Below, piece after piece: positions 23,906 through 31,414 of a stretch of 37,447 bases of DNA. Each line of letters starts with the position of its first letter. The stretch's first letter is position 1. The stretch covers positions 1 to 37,447 of the forward strand of contig NZ_JAUYAN010000013.1 in the NCBI RefSeq assembly GCF_030693485.1, given 5' to 3'. The notes beneath the pieces are model-generated. The model saw nothing but the letters and a program-made list of their open reading frames with translations. It made no database searches and was not told where the DNA came from. Both the position numbers and the translations under genes were made by a program. The DNA is from Bradyrhizobium sp. Its GTDB lineage: Bacteria; Pseudomonadota; Alphaproteobacteria; Rhizobiales; Xanthobacteraceae.

Positions 23906-24793
23906 ATGGCCATCACCATCCGGCAGCTTCATCCGCATTTTTTCGGCGAGGTATCCGGCGTTGACCTGCGCAAGCCGCTAACGCCGCAGGAGGCCAGGGA
24001 GATCGAGGCCGGCATGGACAAATACGCCGTGCTGCTGTTCCGCGACCAGAACATTACCGACGAGCAGCAGCTGGCGTTCGCGCTGAATTTCGGCGAACGG
24101 GAAAATCCGCGCGGCGGCAGTGTGGTCAAGCCGGAGGATTCGCGGCTGCAGACCGGGCTTAACGACGTCTCCAACCTTGGCAAGGACGGCAAGCCGCTGC
24201 CGCGCGACAGCCGCGTCAATTTGTTCAACCTCGGCAATTGCCTGTGGCATTCCGACAGTTCGTTCCGCCCTATTCCGGCGAAGTTCTCGCTGCTGTCGGC
24301 GCGCGTGGTCAACCCGAAGGGCGGCAACACCGAATTCGCCGACATGCGCGCGGCCTATGACGCGCTCGACGACGAGACCAGGGCCGAAATCGAAGACATG
24401 ATCTGCGAGCATTCGCTGATGTATTCGCGGGGTTCGCTCGGCTTCCTCGATTACACCGATGAAGAGAAGGAGTTGTTCAAGCCGGTGCTGCAGCGGCTCG
24501 TGCGCACCCATCCGGTGCACGGCCGCAAGTCGCTGTATCTGTCGTCGCATGCCGGCGCCATCAAGGGCATGACCATGCCGGAGGCGCGGCTGTTGCTGCG
24601 CGACCTCAACGAGCACGCCACCCAGCCCGCTTTCGTCCACGTTCACAAATGGAAGCTGCATGATCTCGTGATGTGGGACAACCGCCAGACCATGCACCGC
24701 GTCCGCCGCTACGACCAGTCGCAGCCGCGCGACATGCGCCGCGCCACGGTGGCCGGCACTGCCCCGACGGTGGCACAGCAGGCGGCGGAGTAG
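23906..24793 (+). CDS. Fe(II)/2-oxoglutarate dioxygenase, TauD/TfdA family
   Basis: A 295-residue non-haem iron enzyme that couples 2-oxoglutarate decarboxylation to substrate hydroxylation. The iron triad is complete: His115 and Asp117 in WHSDSSF and His264 in TMHRVRRYD; the 2-oxoglutarate Arg is R279 in MRRATV. The stretches HSDSSF, SARVV, GGNTEFADMRAAYDAL and VMWDNR-MHR-RRYD follow the pattern of TfdA, the 2,4-D dioxygenase, more closely than TauD as far as I can judge from memory. It may thus act on an aryloxyalkanoate-like compound or another carboxylate; this is inference. The ATG has AGGAG about 10 bases ahead. It lies downstream of an SDR gene on the same strand. Confidence 0.92.
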   Translation: MAITIRQLHPHFFGEVSGVDLRKPLTPQEAREIEAGMDKYAVLLFRDQNITDEQQLAFALNFGERENPRGGSVVKPEDSRLQTGLNDVSNLGKDGKPLPRDSRVNLFNLGNCLWHSDSSFRPIPAKFSLLSARVVNPKGGNTEFADMRAAYDALDDETRAEIEDMICEHSLMYSRGSLGFLDYTDEEKELFKPVLQRLVRTHPVHGRKSLYLSSHAGAIKGMTMPEARLLLRDLNEHATQPAFVHVHKWKLHDLVMWDNRQTMHRVRRYDQSQPRDMRRATVAGTAPTVAQQAAE

Positions 24794-24800
24794 CGACCTC

Positions 24801-24937
24801 GTCGTCCCCGCGAACGCGGGGACCCATACTCCGTGCCATCTCTTGTTAAACGAGATCGTCGATAAAGCACGATGTAGCAACCATCATGCTCACAATAGCC
24901 TACCGGGATTATGGGTCCCTGCGTTCGCAGGGACGAC
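24801..24937. repeat. GTCGTCCCCGCG-type long inverted repeat
   Basis: Two 28-bp arms (24801-24828 and 24910-24937) are reverse complements with two mismatches; each arm contains its own hairpin (CCCCGCGAACGCGGGG and CCCTGCGTTCGCAGGG). The 81-bp centre is AT-richer than the surroundings. It fills the gap between the convergent dioxygenase and YqgE genes and may stop transcription from both sides. A dispersed repeat of Bradyrhizobium-type genomes. Confidence 0.88.
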
Positions 24938-24971
24938 AGCTGGGATGTGTCACGCTTCGGCGCAAAATCGC

Positions 24972-25625
24972 CTAGGCATGCCCCGCTTCATTCGACAACA
25001 TTCCCGGATCGATCCCGATCTTGCGCAGTGCGCGCAGGTATTTTTCCTCGACGTCGCGGCCGAAGATCAGGTCCGGATCGGCGGAGCAGTGCAGCCAGCC
25101 ATTGTCCTGGATTTCGGTCTCCAGCTGTCCCGGCGCCCATCCGGCATAGCCGAGCGCGAGGATCGCGTGCTTCGGGCCGGCGCCCCTGGCGATCGCCTTG
25201 AGAATGTCGACGGTCGCGGTCAGGCAAATGCCTTCGTCGATCTGCAGCGTCGCATCCTTGATGAAGAAATCGCTTGAATGCAGCACGAAGCCGCGGCCGG
25301 TCTCGACCGGACCGCCTTTCAGCACCTTCATGCTCTCGGCGTTTTCAGGCAGCTTGATCTGGTCGGCCTTCTTGATGATGTCGAGTTGCACCAGCAATTC
25401 GGGAAAGTCGATGCTGCCGGCCGGGCGGTTGACGATGATCCCCATGGCGCCTTCGGACGAATGCGCGCAGAGATAGATCACCGAACGCTCAAAGCGCGGA
25501 TCGCCCATGACGGGCATCGCGATCAGCAACTGACCGTCGAGATAGCCTTGATTGGACGAATTATCGCCCGCGCCGGCAACAGCTTGGCGGCGAGCCGTCC
25601 TCGGTCTTTTGCCTTCAGGGTCCAT
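24972..25625 (-). CDS. YqgE/AlgH family protein (DUF179)
   Basis: A 217-residue protein of the YqgE/AlgH family, whose role is still unclear (named for an alginate-regulation link in Pseudomonas). Family motifs: [24 protein letters not shown] split over residues 28-51, then [30 protein letters not shown] and the [14 protein letters not shown] segment. Compared with the usual 185-190 residues, there is a charged N-terminal extension of about 25 residues ([13 protein letters not shown]). The ATG at 25625 is used; a TTG at 25631 is in frame; neither has a strong ribosome site. It is divergent from the DsbD-domain gene, with 135 bp between. Confidence 0.93.
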   Translation of the reverse strand: MDPEGKRPRTARRQAVAGAGDNSSNQGYLDGQLLIAMPVMGDPRFERSVIYLCAHSSEGAMGIIVNRPAGSIDFPELLVQLDIIKKADQIKLPENAESMKVLKGGPVETGRGFVLHSSDFFIKDATLQIDEGICLTATVDILKAIARGAGPKHAILALGYAGWAPGQLETEIQDNGWLHCSADPDLIFGRDVEEKYLRALRKIGIDPGMLSNEAGHA

Positions 25626-25760
25626 CCGCAAAGGACTCTCGTGTTAATGGCCATCCTGATATTGGGTGGGCGTTCTGTCAATCAAGCACCGCGCCGTTTT
25701 TCGTGCCGCATCACAAGCAATTCAATGGTTTAAGGGCCAGCCAGCCTGTAAAGACGTGTC

Positions 25761-26600
25761 ATGACCGTCATAGTTCCCCTGCGGGCCGCGCTCGGCCTGG
25801 CCGCTGCCGTATTCGTGTCGTCCCTGGCGGCCGAGGTCCACGCCGGGGATTCCTCGCCCTGGCAGCGGGACAGCCACTCCGCGGTCCGGCTGCTGGCGGG
25901 CTCGCGCAGCGGCGCGGTGCTGCTGGGCGGTATCGCGTTTCAGCTGCAACCCGGCTGGAAGACCTATTGGCGGACGCCCGGCGATTCCGGGGTGCCGCCG
26001 CGCTTCGATTTCTCGAGATCGGACAATGTCGAAGCCGTCACTGTGCTGTGGCCGGCCCCGATGCAGTTCGATGACGGCGCCGGCGGTCAATCAATCGGCT
26101 ACAAGAGCCAGGTCGTGCTGCCGCTGCGGATCGTCGCCAGGAACGCCGACAGACCGGTGACGCTGCGCGCCGATATCCACTACGCGGTCTGCGAAAAACT
26201 CTGCATTCCCGTCGAGGCCAGGGCCGAGCTCGCTTTCACCAGTGTGGCCAGCACCGAGGACAGCGCGCTGGCCGCCGCCCTCGACGCCGTGCCGAAGCCC
26301 GCCACCGTCGGCGATCCCAACCCGCTGACCATCCGCGACGTCAAACGCGACGGCAAGGCGAACGTGCTGGTCGACGTGGCCGTGCCCGATGCGCGCGAAG
26401 TCAGCATATTCGTCGAGGGGCCGACGCCCGACTGGGCGCTGCCGATTCCGAAACTGATCGAGGGCGGATACCCCGGGGTCAAACGATTCGGCTTCGAACT
26501 TGATGGCCTGCCGGTGGGCGCGAAGCCCGAGGGCGCCGCGCTCAAATTGACACTGGTCGGCGGCGACCGGGCGTATGAGTTCAATGTGAACTTGAACTGA
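25761..26600 (+). CDS. Stand-alone DsbD N-terminal (DsbC/D-binding) domain protein, exported
   Basis: A 279-residue periplasmic protein with a signal sequence (1-28, cleavage near VHA-GD). The sequence matches the N-terminal domain of the thiol:disulfide interchange protein DsbD: GIAFQLQPGWKTYWRTPGDSG (57-77, given here in outline), GYKSQVVLPLRI, and the active-site loop HYAVCEKLCIPVE with Cys144 and Cys148 in a CxxxC arrangement. The membrane and thioredoxin domains of DsbD are absent, so another protein must supply reducing power. By family it should pass electrons to periplasmic thiol proteins, for instance in cytochrome c or disulfide handling. It is a single gene between YqgE and a repeat. 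Confidence 0.88.
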   Translation: MTVIVPLRAALGLAAAVFVSSLAAEVHAGDSSPWQRDSHSAVRLLAGSRSGAVLLGGIAFQLQPGWKTYWRTPGDSGVPPRFDFSRSDNVEAVTVLWPAPMQFDDGAGGQSIGYKSQVVLPLRIVARNADRPVTLRADIHYAVCEKLCIPVEARAELAFTSVASTEDSALAAALDAVPKPATVGDPNPLTIRDVKRDGKANVLVDVAVPDAREVSIFVEGPTPDWALPIPKLIEGGYPGVKRFGFELDGLPVGAKPEGAALKLTLVGGDRAYEFNVNLN

Positions 26601-26608
26601 CCCGAAGG

Positions 26609-26709
26609 GTCATTCCGGGGCGCGCGATGGCGCGAACCCGGAATCTCGAGATTCCCCGGCGCGCAATTGCGCGCCTTTGGCCTGGTGCTCACGCACCATC
26701 CCGAATGAC
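26609..26709. repeat. GTCATTCCGGGG-type intergenic inverted repeat, copy 2
   Basis: It opens with GTCATTCCGGGG and closes with CCCGAATGAC, with inner palindromes AATCTCGAGATT and GGCGCGCAATTGCGCGCC. It is the same family as 21616-21725, with a slightly decayed right arm. It begins 9 bp after the stop codon of the DsbD-domain gene. Confidence 0.8.
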
Positions 26710-26806
26710 AGCGGTCGTGGTGACCCAACCGAATCTTAACGAATAGTTGATAGGCCCTGACATCGCCGCGCGGCGCGCGGCTTCAGGGATTTTCGCTGTG
26801 GCCGTG

Positions 26807-28174
26807 ATGGACACTGAAACCGTACCCGCTCCGCCCGCAGGCCCGACCGCGCGGCTGCGCGCGATGCTCGGCCGCCTGCTCGGCGGCACGCACGAAGCCT
26901 CCGTCACAAAACGTCTAGCCGGCACCGTGTTCTTCATTCGCGTCGTCAGCGCGGCGATGGCGTATCTGTCGCAGATCCTGCTGGCGCGCTGGATGGGCGG
27001 CTCGGACTACGGCGTCTATGTCTATGTCTGGACCTGGGTGCTGCTGCTCGGCAGCATGATGGATTTCGGCATTTCGGCGTCGGCGCAGAAGATCATCCCG
27101 GAATGTCGCGCCAGCGGCGACACCGCGCTGCTGCGCGGCTTCCTGTCCGGCAGCCGCTGGATGACCCTTGTCGTTTCCGCCATCGTCTCGGCGCTGCTGG
27201 CGGGCATCATAAAAGTGCTGTCGCCATGGCTCGATCCGAATTCGATTGTGCCGTTGTACATCGGCTGCATCACGCTGCCGGCCTTCGTGGTCGCCAATGC
27301 CCAGGACGGCATCGCGCGCTCGCATGACTGGATGCGGCTCGGCCTGATGCCGCAATTCATCGTGCGGCAGTCGCTGATCATCGGCTTCACGGCCGGCGCC
27401 TTCGCGCTCGGCTTCGACCTCGGCGCCACCGCCGCGATGCTGGCCAGCGCCGCCGCGGTATGGATCGCCATGATCGGGCAGATGATCGTGCTGAACCGCC
27501 GGCTCCGCCGCCATGTCGAACCCGGCCCCAAGGCCTACAATTTCCGCGGCTGGCTCGCGGTCTCGCTGCCGATCCTGCTGGTCGAGAGCTTTTATCTGCT
27601 GCTGTCCTATACCGACGTGCTGGTGTTGCAGCAGTTCCGCTCATCCGAGGAAGTCGGCGTCTACTTCGCCGTCGTGAAAACGCTGGCGCTGGTGTCCTTC
27701 ATTCACTACGCGATGTCGGCGACCACGGCGCACCGCTTTGCGGAATATAACGCGCTAGGCGACAAGGCGCGGCTGTCGGCCTATGTCGCGCATGCGATCA
27801 AGTGGACGTTCTGGCCGTCGCTGGCCGCGACCATCGTGCTGCTGGCATTGGGCAAGCCGCTGCTGTGGCTGTTCGGACCACAATTCGTGGTCGGCTACGA
27901 CATCATGTTCATCGCCGCCATCGGCCTCGTGGCGCGCTCGGCGATCGGCCCGGTCGAGCGGCTGCTCAACATGCTCGGCCACCAGATGATCTGCGCGCTG
28001 GCCTATGCGCTGGCATTCGTGGCGAACCTGGTGCTCTGCATCTTGCTGGTGCCGAAATTCGGCGGTCACGGCGCGGCGGCCGCCACCTCGATCGCGCTGG
28101 TGTTCGAAACCGTGCTGCTGTTCTGGATCGTGCGGAAGCGGCTCGGGCTTCACGTGCTGGCGTTCGGGAAGTAG
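26807..28174 (+). CDS. Wzx-like polysaccharide flippase/oligosaccharide transporter
   Basis: A 455-residue inner-membrane protein with about 12-14 hydrophobic helices. The N-terminal helix pair FFIRVVSAAMAYLSQILLARWMGGSDYGVYVYVW (split near residues 42-75) is the typical start of Wzx/RfbX flippases, where ARWMGGSDYGVY is the conserved first loop. The family moves lipid-linked sugar units across the inner membrane for O-antigen, exopolysaccharide or related polymers. No glycosyltransferase or polymerase gene adjoins in this window, so the polymer is unknown. The ATG at 26807 is used; a TTG at 26747 and GTGs at 26798 and 26804 are in frame and possible, as ribosome sites are weak. It is followed by the toxin-antitoxin pair. 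Confidence 0.9.
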   Translation: MDTETVPAPPAGPTARLRAMLGRLLGGTHEASVTKRLAGTVFFIRVVSAAMAYLSQILLARWMGGSDYGVYVYVWTWVLLLGSMMDFGISASAQKIIPECRASGDTALLRGFLSGSRWMTLVVSAIVSALLAGIIKVLSPWLDPNSIVPLYIGCITLPAFVVANAQDGIARSHDWMRLGLMPQFIVRQSLIIGFTAGAFALGFDLGATAAMLASAAAVWIAMIGQMIVLNRRLRRHVEPGPKAYNFRGWLAVSLPILLVESFYLLLSYTDVLVLQQFRSSEEVGVYFAVVKTLALVSFIHYAMSATTAHRFAEYNALGDKARLSAYVAHAIKWTFWPSLAATIVLLALGKPLLWLFGPQFVVGYDIMFIAAIGLVARSAIGPVERLLNMLGHQMICALAYALAFVANLVLCILLVPKFGGHGAAAATSIALVFETVLLFWIVRKRLGLHVLAFGK

Positions 28175-28222
28175 CTGAGCAGCACGGTTGGAATGGGCGT
28201 CCTTTAATGATATGGCTTTCCC

Positions 28223-28456
28223 ATGACCACGGACCTGAAACACCTATTGGATCGCGTTCAGACTTGGCCTGAAGAGGCACGAGACGAACTCGTTGCCGTT
28301 GCGAACCAGATCGAAAGCGAATTGAAAAGCCGGGTTTATATCGCTACGCAAGATGAGTTGCGGGTCATAGACGCCGCAGTGGCCTCTATCGATAGAGGGG
28401 AAATCGCGACCGATGCCGAAATCAAGGCGGCCTTTGCCAAATTCCGTTCGGCATGA
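28223..28456 (+). CDS. Putative antitoxin of a RelE/ParE-type toxin-antitoxin pair
   Basis: A 77-residue acidic helical protein. Residues 1-35 (HLLDRVQTWPEEARDELVAVANQIE) and 48-77 (IDAAVASIDRGEIATDAEIKAAFAKF) are typical of small antitoxins that pair with ParE-type toxins, including the ending AEIKAAFAKF. It overlaps the toxin gene by 4 bp (ATGA), the usual translational coupling. By family it would bind and neutralise the toxin and repress the shared promoter. Base composition is lower in GC than the neighbours, which suggests transfer. The promoter lies within the 48-bp gap after the flippase gene. Confidence 0.85.
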   Translation: MTTDLKHLLDRVQTWPEEARDELVAVANQIESELKSRVYIATQDELRVIDAAVASIDRGEIATDAEIKAAFAKFRSA

Positions 28457-28743
28457 AACTCGTCTATTCGCGGCGAGCGCTTGCTGACCTCGGCGAGATT
28501 GCGACTTACTATTCAGTCAGTGCGAGCCCCGCGATAGCTCAATCCATTGAGCGCCGACTGAGTGATGTTATGGAACGCATTTGCCGCATCCCGGAAGCGG
28601 CGCCACTCGTTTCACAACGTTCGCAAATCCGCGTGGTTACCGTCGTCCGCTACCCCTACCGCATCTTCTACCGCGTGCGCGACGACGCCGTTGAAATCTT
28701 GCATATTCGACACACGTCGCGGCGGTCACTGATGGGAATTTGA
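28453..28743 (+). CDS. RelE/ParE family toxin
   Basis: A 96-residue protein of the RelE/ParE superfamily. Seen: N-terminal MKLVYSRRALADLGEIATYYS, a strand-helix start typical of ParE; central IERRLSDVMERICRIPEAAPLV; and the C-terminal strands VVTVVRYPYRIFYRVRDD followed by VEILHIRHTSRR. The RYPYRIFYRV and HIRHTSRR pattern is closest to ParE-type toxins (gyrase targets) rather than the mRNA-cleaving RelE. It starts within the antitoxin stop codon and ends 32 bp before the convergent 3-hydroxybutyrate dehydrogenase gene. Codon use is less GC-rich than neighbours. Confidence 0.9.
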   Translation: MKLVYSRRALADLGEIATYYSVSASPAIAQSIERRLSDVMERICRIPEAAPLVSQRSQIRVVTVVRYPYRIFYRVRDDAVEILHIRHTSRRSLMGI

Positions 28744-28775
28744 CGGTTTCAGACGGATGTCCTGTCCCGTCCTCC

Positions 28776-29564
28776 CTACCCCGCGGTCCAGCCGCCGTCG
28801 ATCGACAGATTGCTGCCGGTGATCTGCGCCGCGTCGTCGCCGCAGAGGAACAGCGCCAGGGCGGCGACCTGCTCCGAGGTGACGAACTCCTTGGTCGGCT
28901 GCGCTTGCAGCAGCACGTCGCGGATGACCTGCTCCTTGGTCAGGTCACGCGCCTTCATGGTGTCGGGAATCTGCTTTTCCACCAGCGGCGTCCACACATA
29001 GCCCGGTGAGATGCAGTTGCAGGTGATCTTGTGGGTCGCCAGCTCCAGCGCCACGGTCTTGGTAAGACCGGCGATGCCGTGCTTGGCCGACACGTAGGCC
29101 GACTTGAACGGCGAGGCGACCAGCGAATGCGCCGAGGCGGTGTTGATGATGCGGCCCCAGCCGCGCTTCTTCATGCCGGGCACCGCGGCGCGAATGCCGT
29201 GAAACGCCGAGGACAGGTTGATGGCGATGATCGCGTCCCATTTCTCGATCGGAAAATCCTCGACCGGCGACACGAACTGGATGCCGGCATTGTTGACGAG
29301 GACGTCGACCGAACCGAAGGTGCCTTCGCCGAGCGCGACCATGCCGGCGATCTCGGCGGGCCTGGTCATGTCGGCCGGCGAATGCACCGCCTTGACCCCG
29401 AAATCGGTCTCGATGGCGGATCGTTCCTTCTCGATGTCGGACGGCGCGCCCATACCGTTGAGAACGATATTGGCACCGGCGCCGGCGAAGGCGCGCGCAT
29501 ATGCCAATCCGATGCCGCTGGTCGAGCCGGTCACAACCGCGGTCTTGCCTGTCAAAATACCCAT
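28776..29564 (-). CDS. bdhA: 3-hydroxybutyrate dehydrogenase
   Basis: A 262-residue SDR enzyme that interconverts (R)-3-hydroxybutyrate and acetoacetate with NAD, a step in use of polyhydroxybutyrate. Seen: TGSTSGIG (12-19), NNAG (91-94), catalytic Ser144 in INTASAHS, Tyr157 and Lys161 in YVSAKHG, and the bacterial BDH-type stretches NGMGAP, SPGYVWTPLVEKQIPD and the C-terminal SIDGGWTAG. The ATG at 29564 follows AAGGAG with 8 bases spacing; an in-frame GTG at 29573 overlaps the ribosome site. It is 5 bp downstream of the patatin-like gene and forms an operon with it. Confidence 0.93.
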   Translation of the reverse strand: MGILTGKTAVVTGSTSGIGLAYARAFAGAGANIVLNGMGAPSDIEKERSAIETDFGVKAVHSPADMTRPAEIAGMVALGEGTFGSVDVLVNNAGIQFVSPVEDFPIEKWDAIIAINLSSAFHGIRAAVPGMKKRGWGRIINTASAHSLVASPFKSAYVSAKHGIAGLTKTVALELATHKITCNCISPGYVWTPLVEKQIPDTMKARDLTKEQVIRDVLLQAQPTKEFVTSEQVAALALFLCGDDAAQITGSNLSIDGGWTAG

Positions 29565-29569
29565 TCGCT

Positions 29570-30742
29570 TCACTCCTTTTTTTCGTCGAGAGCGCCGTCC
29601 CTCGCGAGATCATAAGCCACCATGGTTTCGCCGGTTTGCGGCCGATGCAGCGTATCCCTGTGGCGCATCGACAGATGAACGTCGCGCTCGCCGGCTCCCC
29701 AATGTTCGACCATGCCGACACGTGAGAAATCGTAATCCTTCGAGGAGGATTCATGGCTCTTGCTGCGGTAGATCAGATGCACCACCGTGACCGTGCTCTC
29801 CTTGGTGGCTTCACAAAGGATATCGACCGACGGATCGTTCCTGAGATAGTCCGGCAACTTGCCGATCAGCTCGCGCAACGCCTTGCGGGTGTTGTGAACC
29901 TGCCGGTTCTTGTCGGTGTTCATGCGGGTGCGGCTGGAGAAGCGGATATCCTTTTCGCGCTCGGCGGCTTCGAGCAAAGACGCCGGAAGTTCGCCCCGCG
30001 CGCTGAACAGGTCGACCTGGAAGATCAGGAGATCGCGACTGGTTTCCTCATCCAGTACGTAATCGAGCGGCGTGTTGCAGGCGATGCCGCCGTCCCAGAA
30101 ATGCTCGCCGTCGATCGCGACCGAGGGGAAGCCCGGCGGCAGGGCGCCGGATGCCTTGATGTGCTCCGGACCGATCCTCTTGCCGAGCTTCTTCATCCCG
30201 TAATTGTCGAAATACTTGAAATTGCCCGATGCGACGCCGACGGTGCCGACGCTGAGCCGCGTCTTGCCGTCGTTGATGCGGTCGAAATCGACCAGCCGCT
30301 CCAGCGTCTTCCTCAACGGCGCGGTGTCGTAATAGCTCTGCGACTGCGGGCTGCCCTGCGGCCACAGCGGCGCCGGCGGGACCCGCGGCGTGAAGAAGCC
30401 GGGAACGCCGAAGGTGGCGATCAACGCCGCGCTGGTCTCGTTGAACAGCGACCGCGCGCGGTCTGACTTGCCGACCGGATTCCACGGCACCGGCGAGGAG
30501 ACCAGCTCCCAGAATTCCTTCAGACGCTCCACCCGCTTCTCGCGCGGATTGCCGGCGATGATCGCGGCGTTGATGGCGCCGATCGAGATGCCGGCAATCC
30601 ATTCCGGCTCGAAATCATGGTGGCACAGCGCCTGATAGGCGCCGGCCTGATAGGAGCCGAGCGCGCCGCCGCCCTGCAGAACCAGCACGCGCTGAGCTTC
30701 TGCGGGCGTCCTGGCCGGCGCGGGATGGGGATGATCCGTCAT
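29570..30742 (-). CDS. Patatin-like phospholipase with DUF3734-type C-terminus
   Basis: A 390-residue serine lipase of the patatin family. The catalytic dyad is complete: GGGALG oxyanion loop (24-29), GISIG with Ser53, and DGG with Asp217. The region after about 270 (RTRMNTDKNRQVHNTRKAL, then VHLIYRSKSHESSSKDYDFSR) matches the extra domain found in alphaproteobacterial members. The family cleaves acyl esters of phospholipids or, in some cases, stored polyesters. Its close coupling to 3-hydroxybutyrate dehydrogenase (5 bp spacing) suggests a role in lipid or polyhydroxybutyrate turnover; that is inference from context. The protein has no signal sequence. The ATG at 30742 is the first in frame. 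Confidence 0.92.
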   Translation of the reverse strand: MTDHPHPAPARTPAEAQRVLVLQGGGALGSYQAGAYQALCHHDFEPEWIAGISIGAINAAIIAGNPREKRVERLKEFWELVSSPVPWNPVGKSDRARSLFNETSAALIATFGVPGFFTPRVPPAPLWPQGSPQSQSYYDTAPLRKTLERLVDFDRINDGKTRLSVGTVGVASGNFKYFDNYGMKKLGKRIGPEHIKASGALPPGFPSVAIDGEHFWDGGIACNTPLDYVLDEETSRDLLIFQVDLFSARGELPASLLEAAEREKDIRFSSRTRMNTDKNRQVHNTRKALRELIGKLPDYLRNDPSVDILCEATKESTVTVVHLIYRSKSHESSSKDYDFSRVGMVEHWGAGERDVHLSMRHRDTLHRPQTGETMVAYDLARDGALDEKKE

Positions 30743-30836
30743 GATCCTCGATCGAACATCAAGAAAGCCGATGTACCGTGGCGGCAGTTGGCGACGGCGT
30801 CAATCGGCCAGGCCGCCGTTGCGGATCACGCCGCGG

Positions 30837-31346
30837 TTATCGTTTTTCGGATGATGCAAGAATGAGCGTCCAGAACACCTTGTATTTGGTGTTCGGAGCA
30901 TAGGTCGCCGCGATGCCTAAATTTGCGACACCGTTCTTCAGCATGTTGGCCTTGTGCGGCGGCGAGTCGCGCCAGCCCGAAAAGGCCTCCGCCATGGTGT
31001 GGTAACCGGCGGAGACGTTCTCAACCGCCACCGTCGCGGGATAGCCCGATGCGTTCAGGCGTTTCGCCAGCGGCCCCTTGACGTCGTGGTCGAGCTTGTT
31101 GCGGCTGGCCATGGCCTGCGACTGCTGCTCGGCGAGCTTCATCAAATCGGGATCGACCGCCACGGCGCCGAGACCATTATTCTGCCGGTAGAGCGATATC
31201 ATCGAGGCCGCCGCCTGCGGATCGAGCCGCGCACCGCCACTGGCCATGCTGCGATACATGGTGGGCTGCTCGGTAACAGGAGCAACGTCCGCAGCACAGC
31301 CGCCCAGCGCCAGCAGCCCGATAATCGCGACCGTCGCGCGCATCAT
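30837..31346 (-). CDS. CAP (SCP-like) domain lipoprotein
   Basis: A 169-residue exported protein. Signal and lipobox: ATVAIIGLLALGGC with the lipidated Cys at residue 17. The CAP domain follows, with family motifs LDHD, AENVSAGYHT-like VENVSAGYHTM, and GWRDSPPHKANML. Function of bacterial CAP proteins is mostly unknown; some bind lipids or act at the cell surface. The start ATG at 31346 is preferred because GGGGAA lies at good spacing before it; an ATG at 31361 adds five residues but has no ribosome site. It is upstream of the patatin operon by 94 bp and downstream of cysA by 68 bp, on the same strand as both. Confidence 0.88.
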   Translation of the reverse strand: MMRATVAIIGLLALGGCAADVAPVTEQPTMYRSMASGGARLDPQAAASMISLYRQNNGLGAVAVDPDLMKLAEQQSQAMASRNKLDHDVKGPLAKRLNASGYPATVAVENVSAGYHTMAEAFSGWRDSPPHKANMLKNGVANLGIAATYAPNTKYKVFWTLILASSEKR

Positions 31347-31414
31347 TCGAAGGTTCCCCATGGAAGGGTTGTTGCACAGGAACCGTGGCTGAATGGTGAA
31401 CGGCGGGGGCGTTT

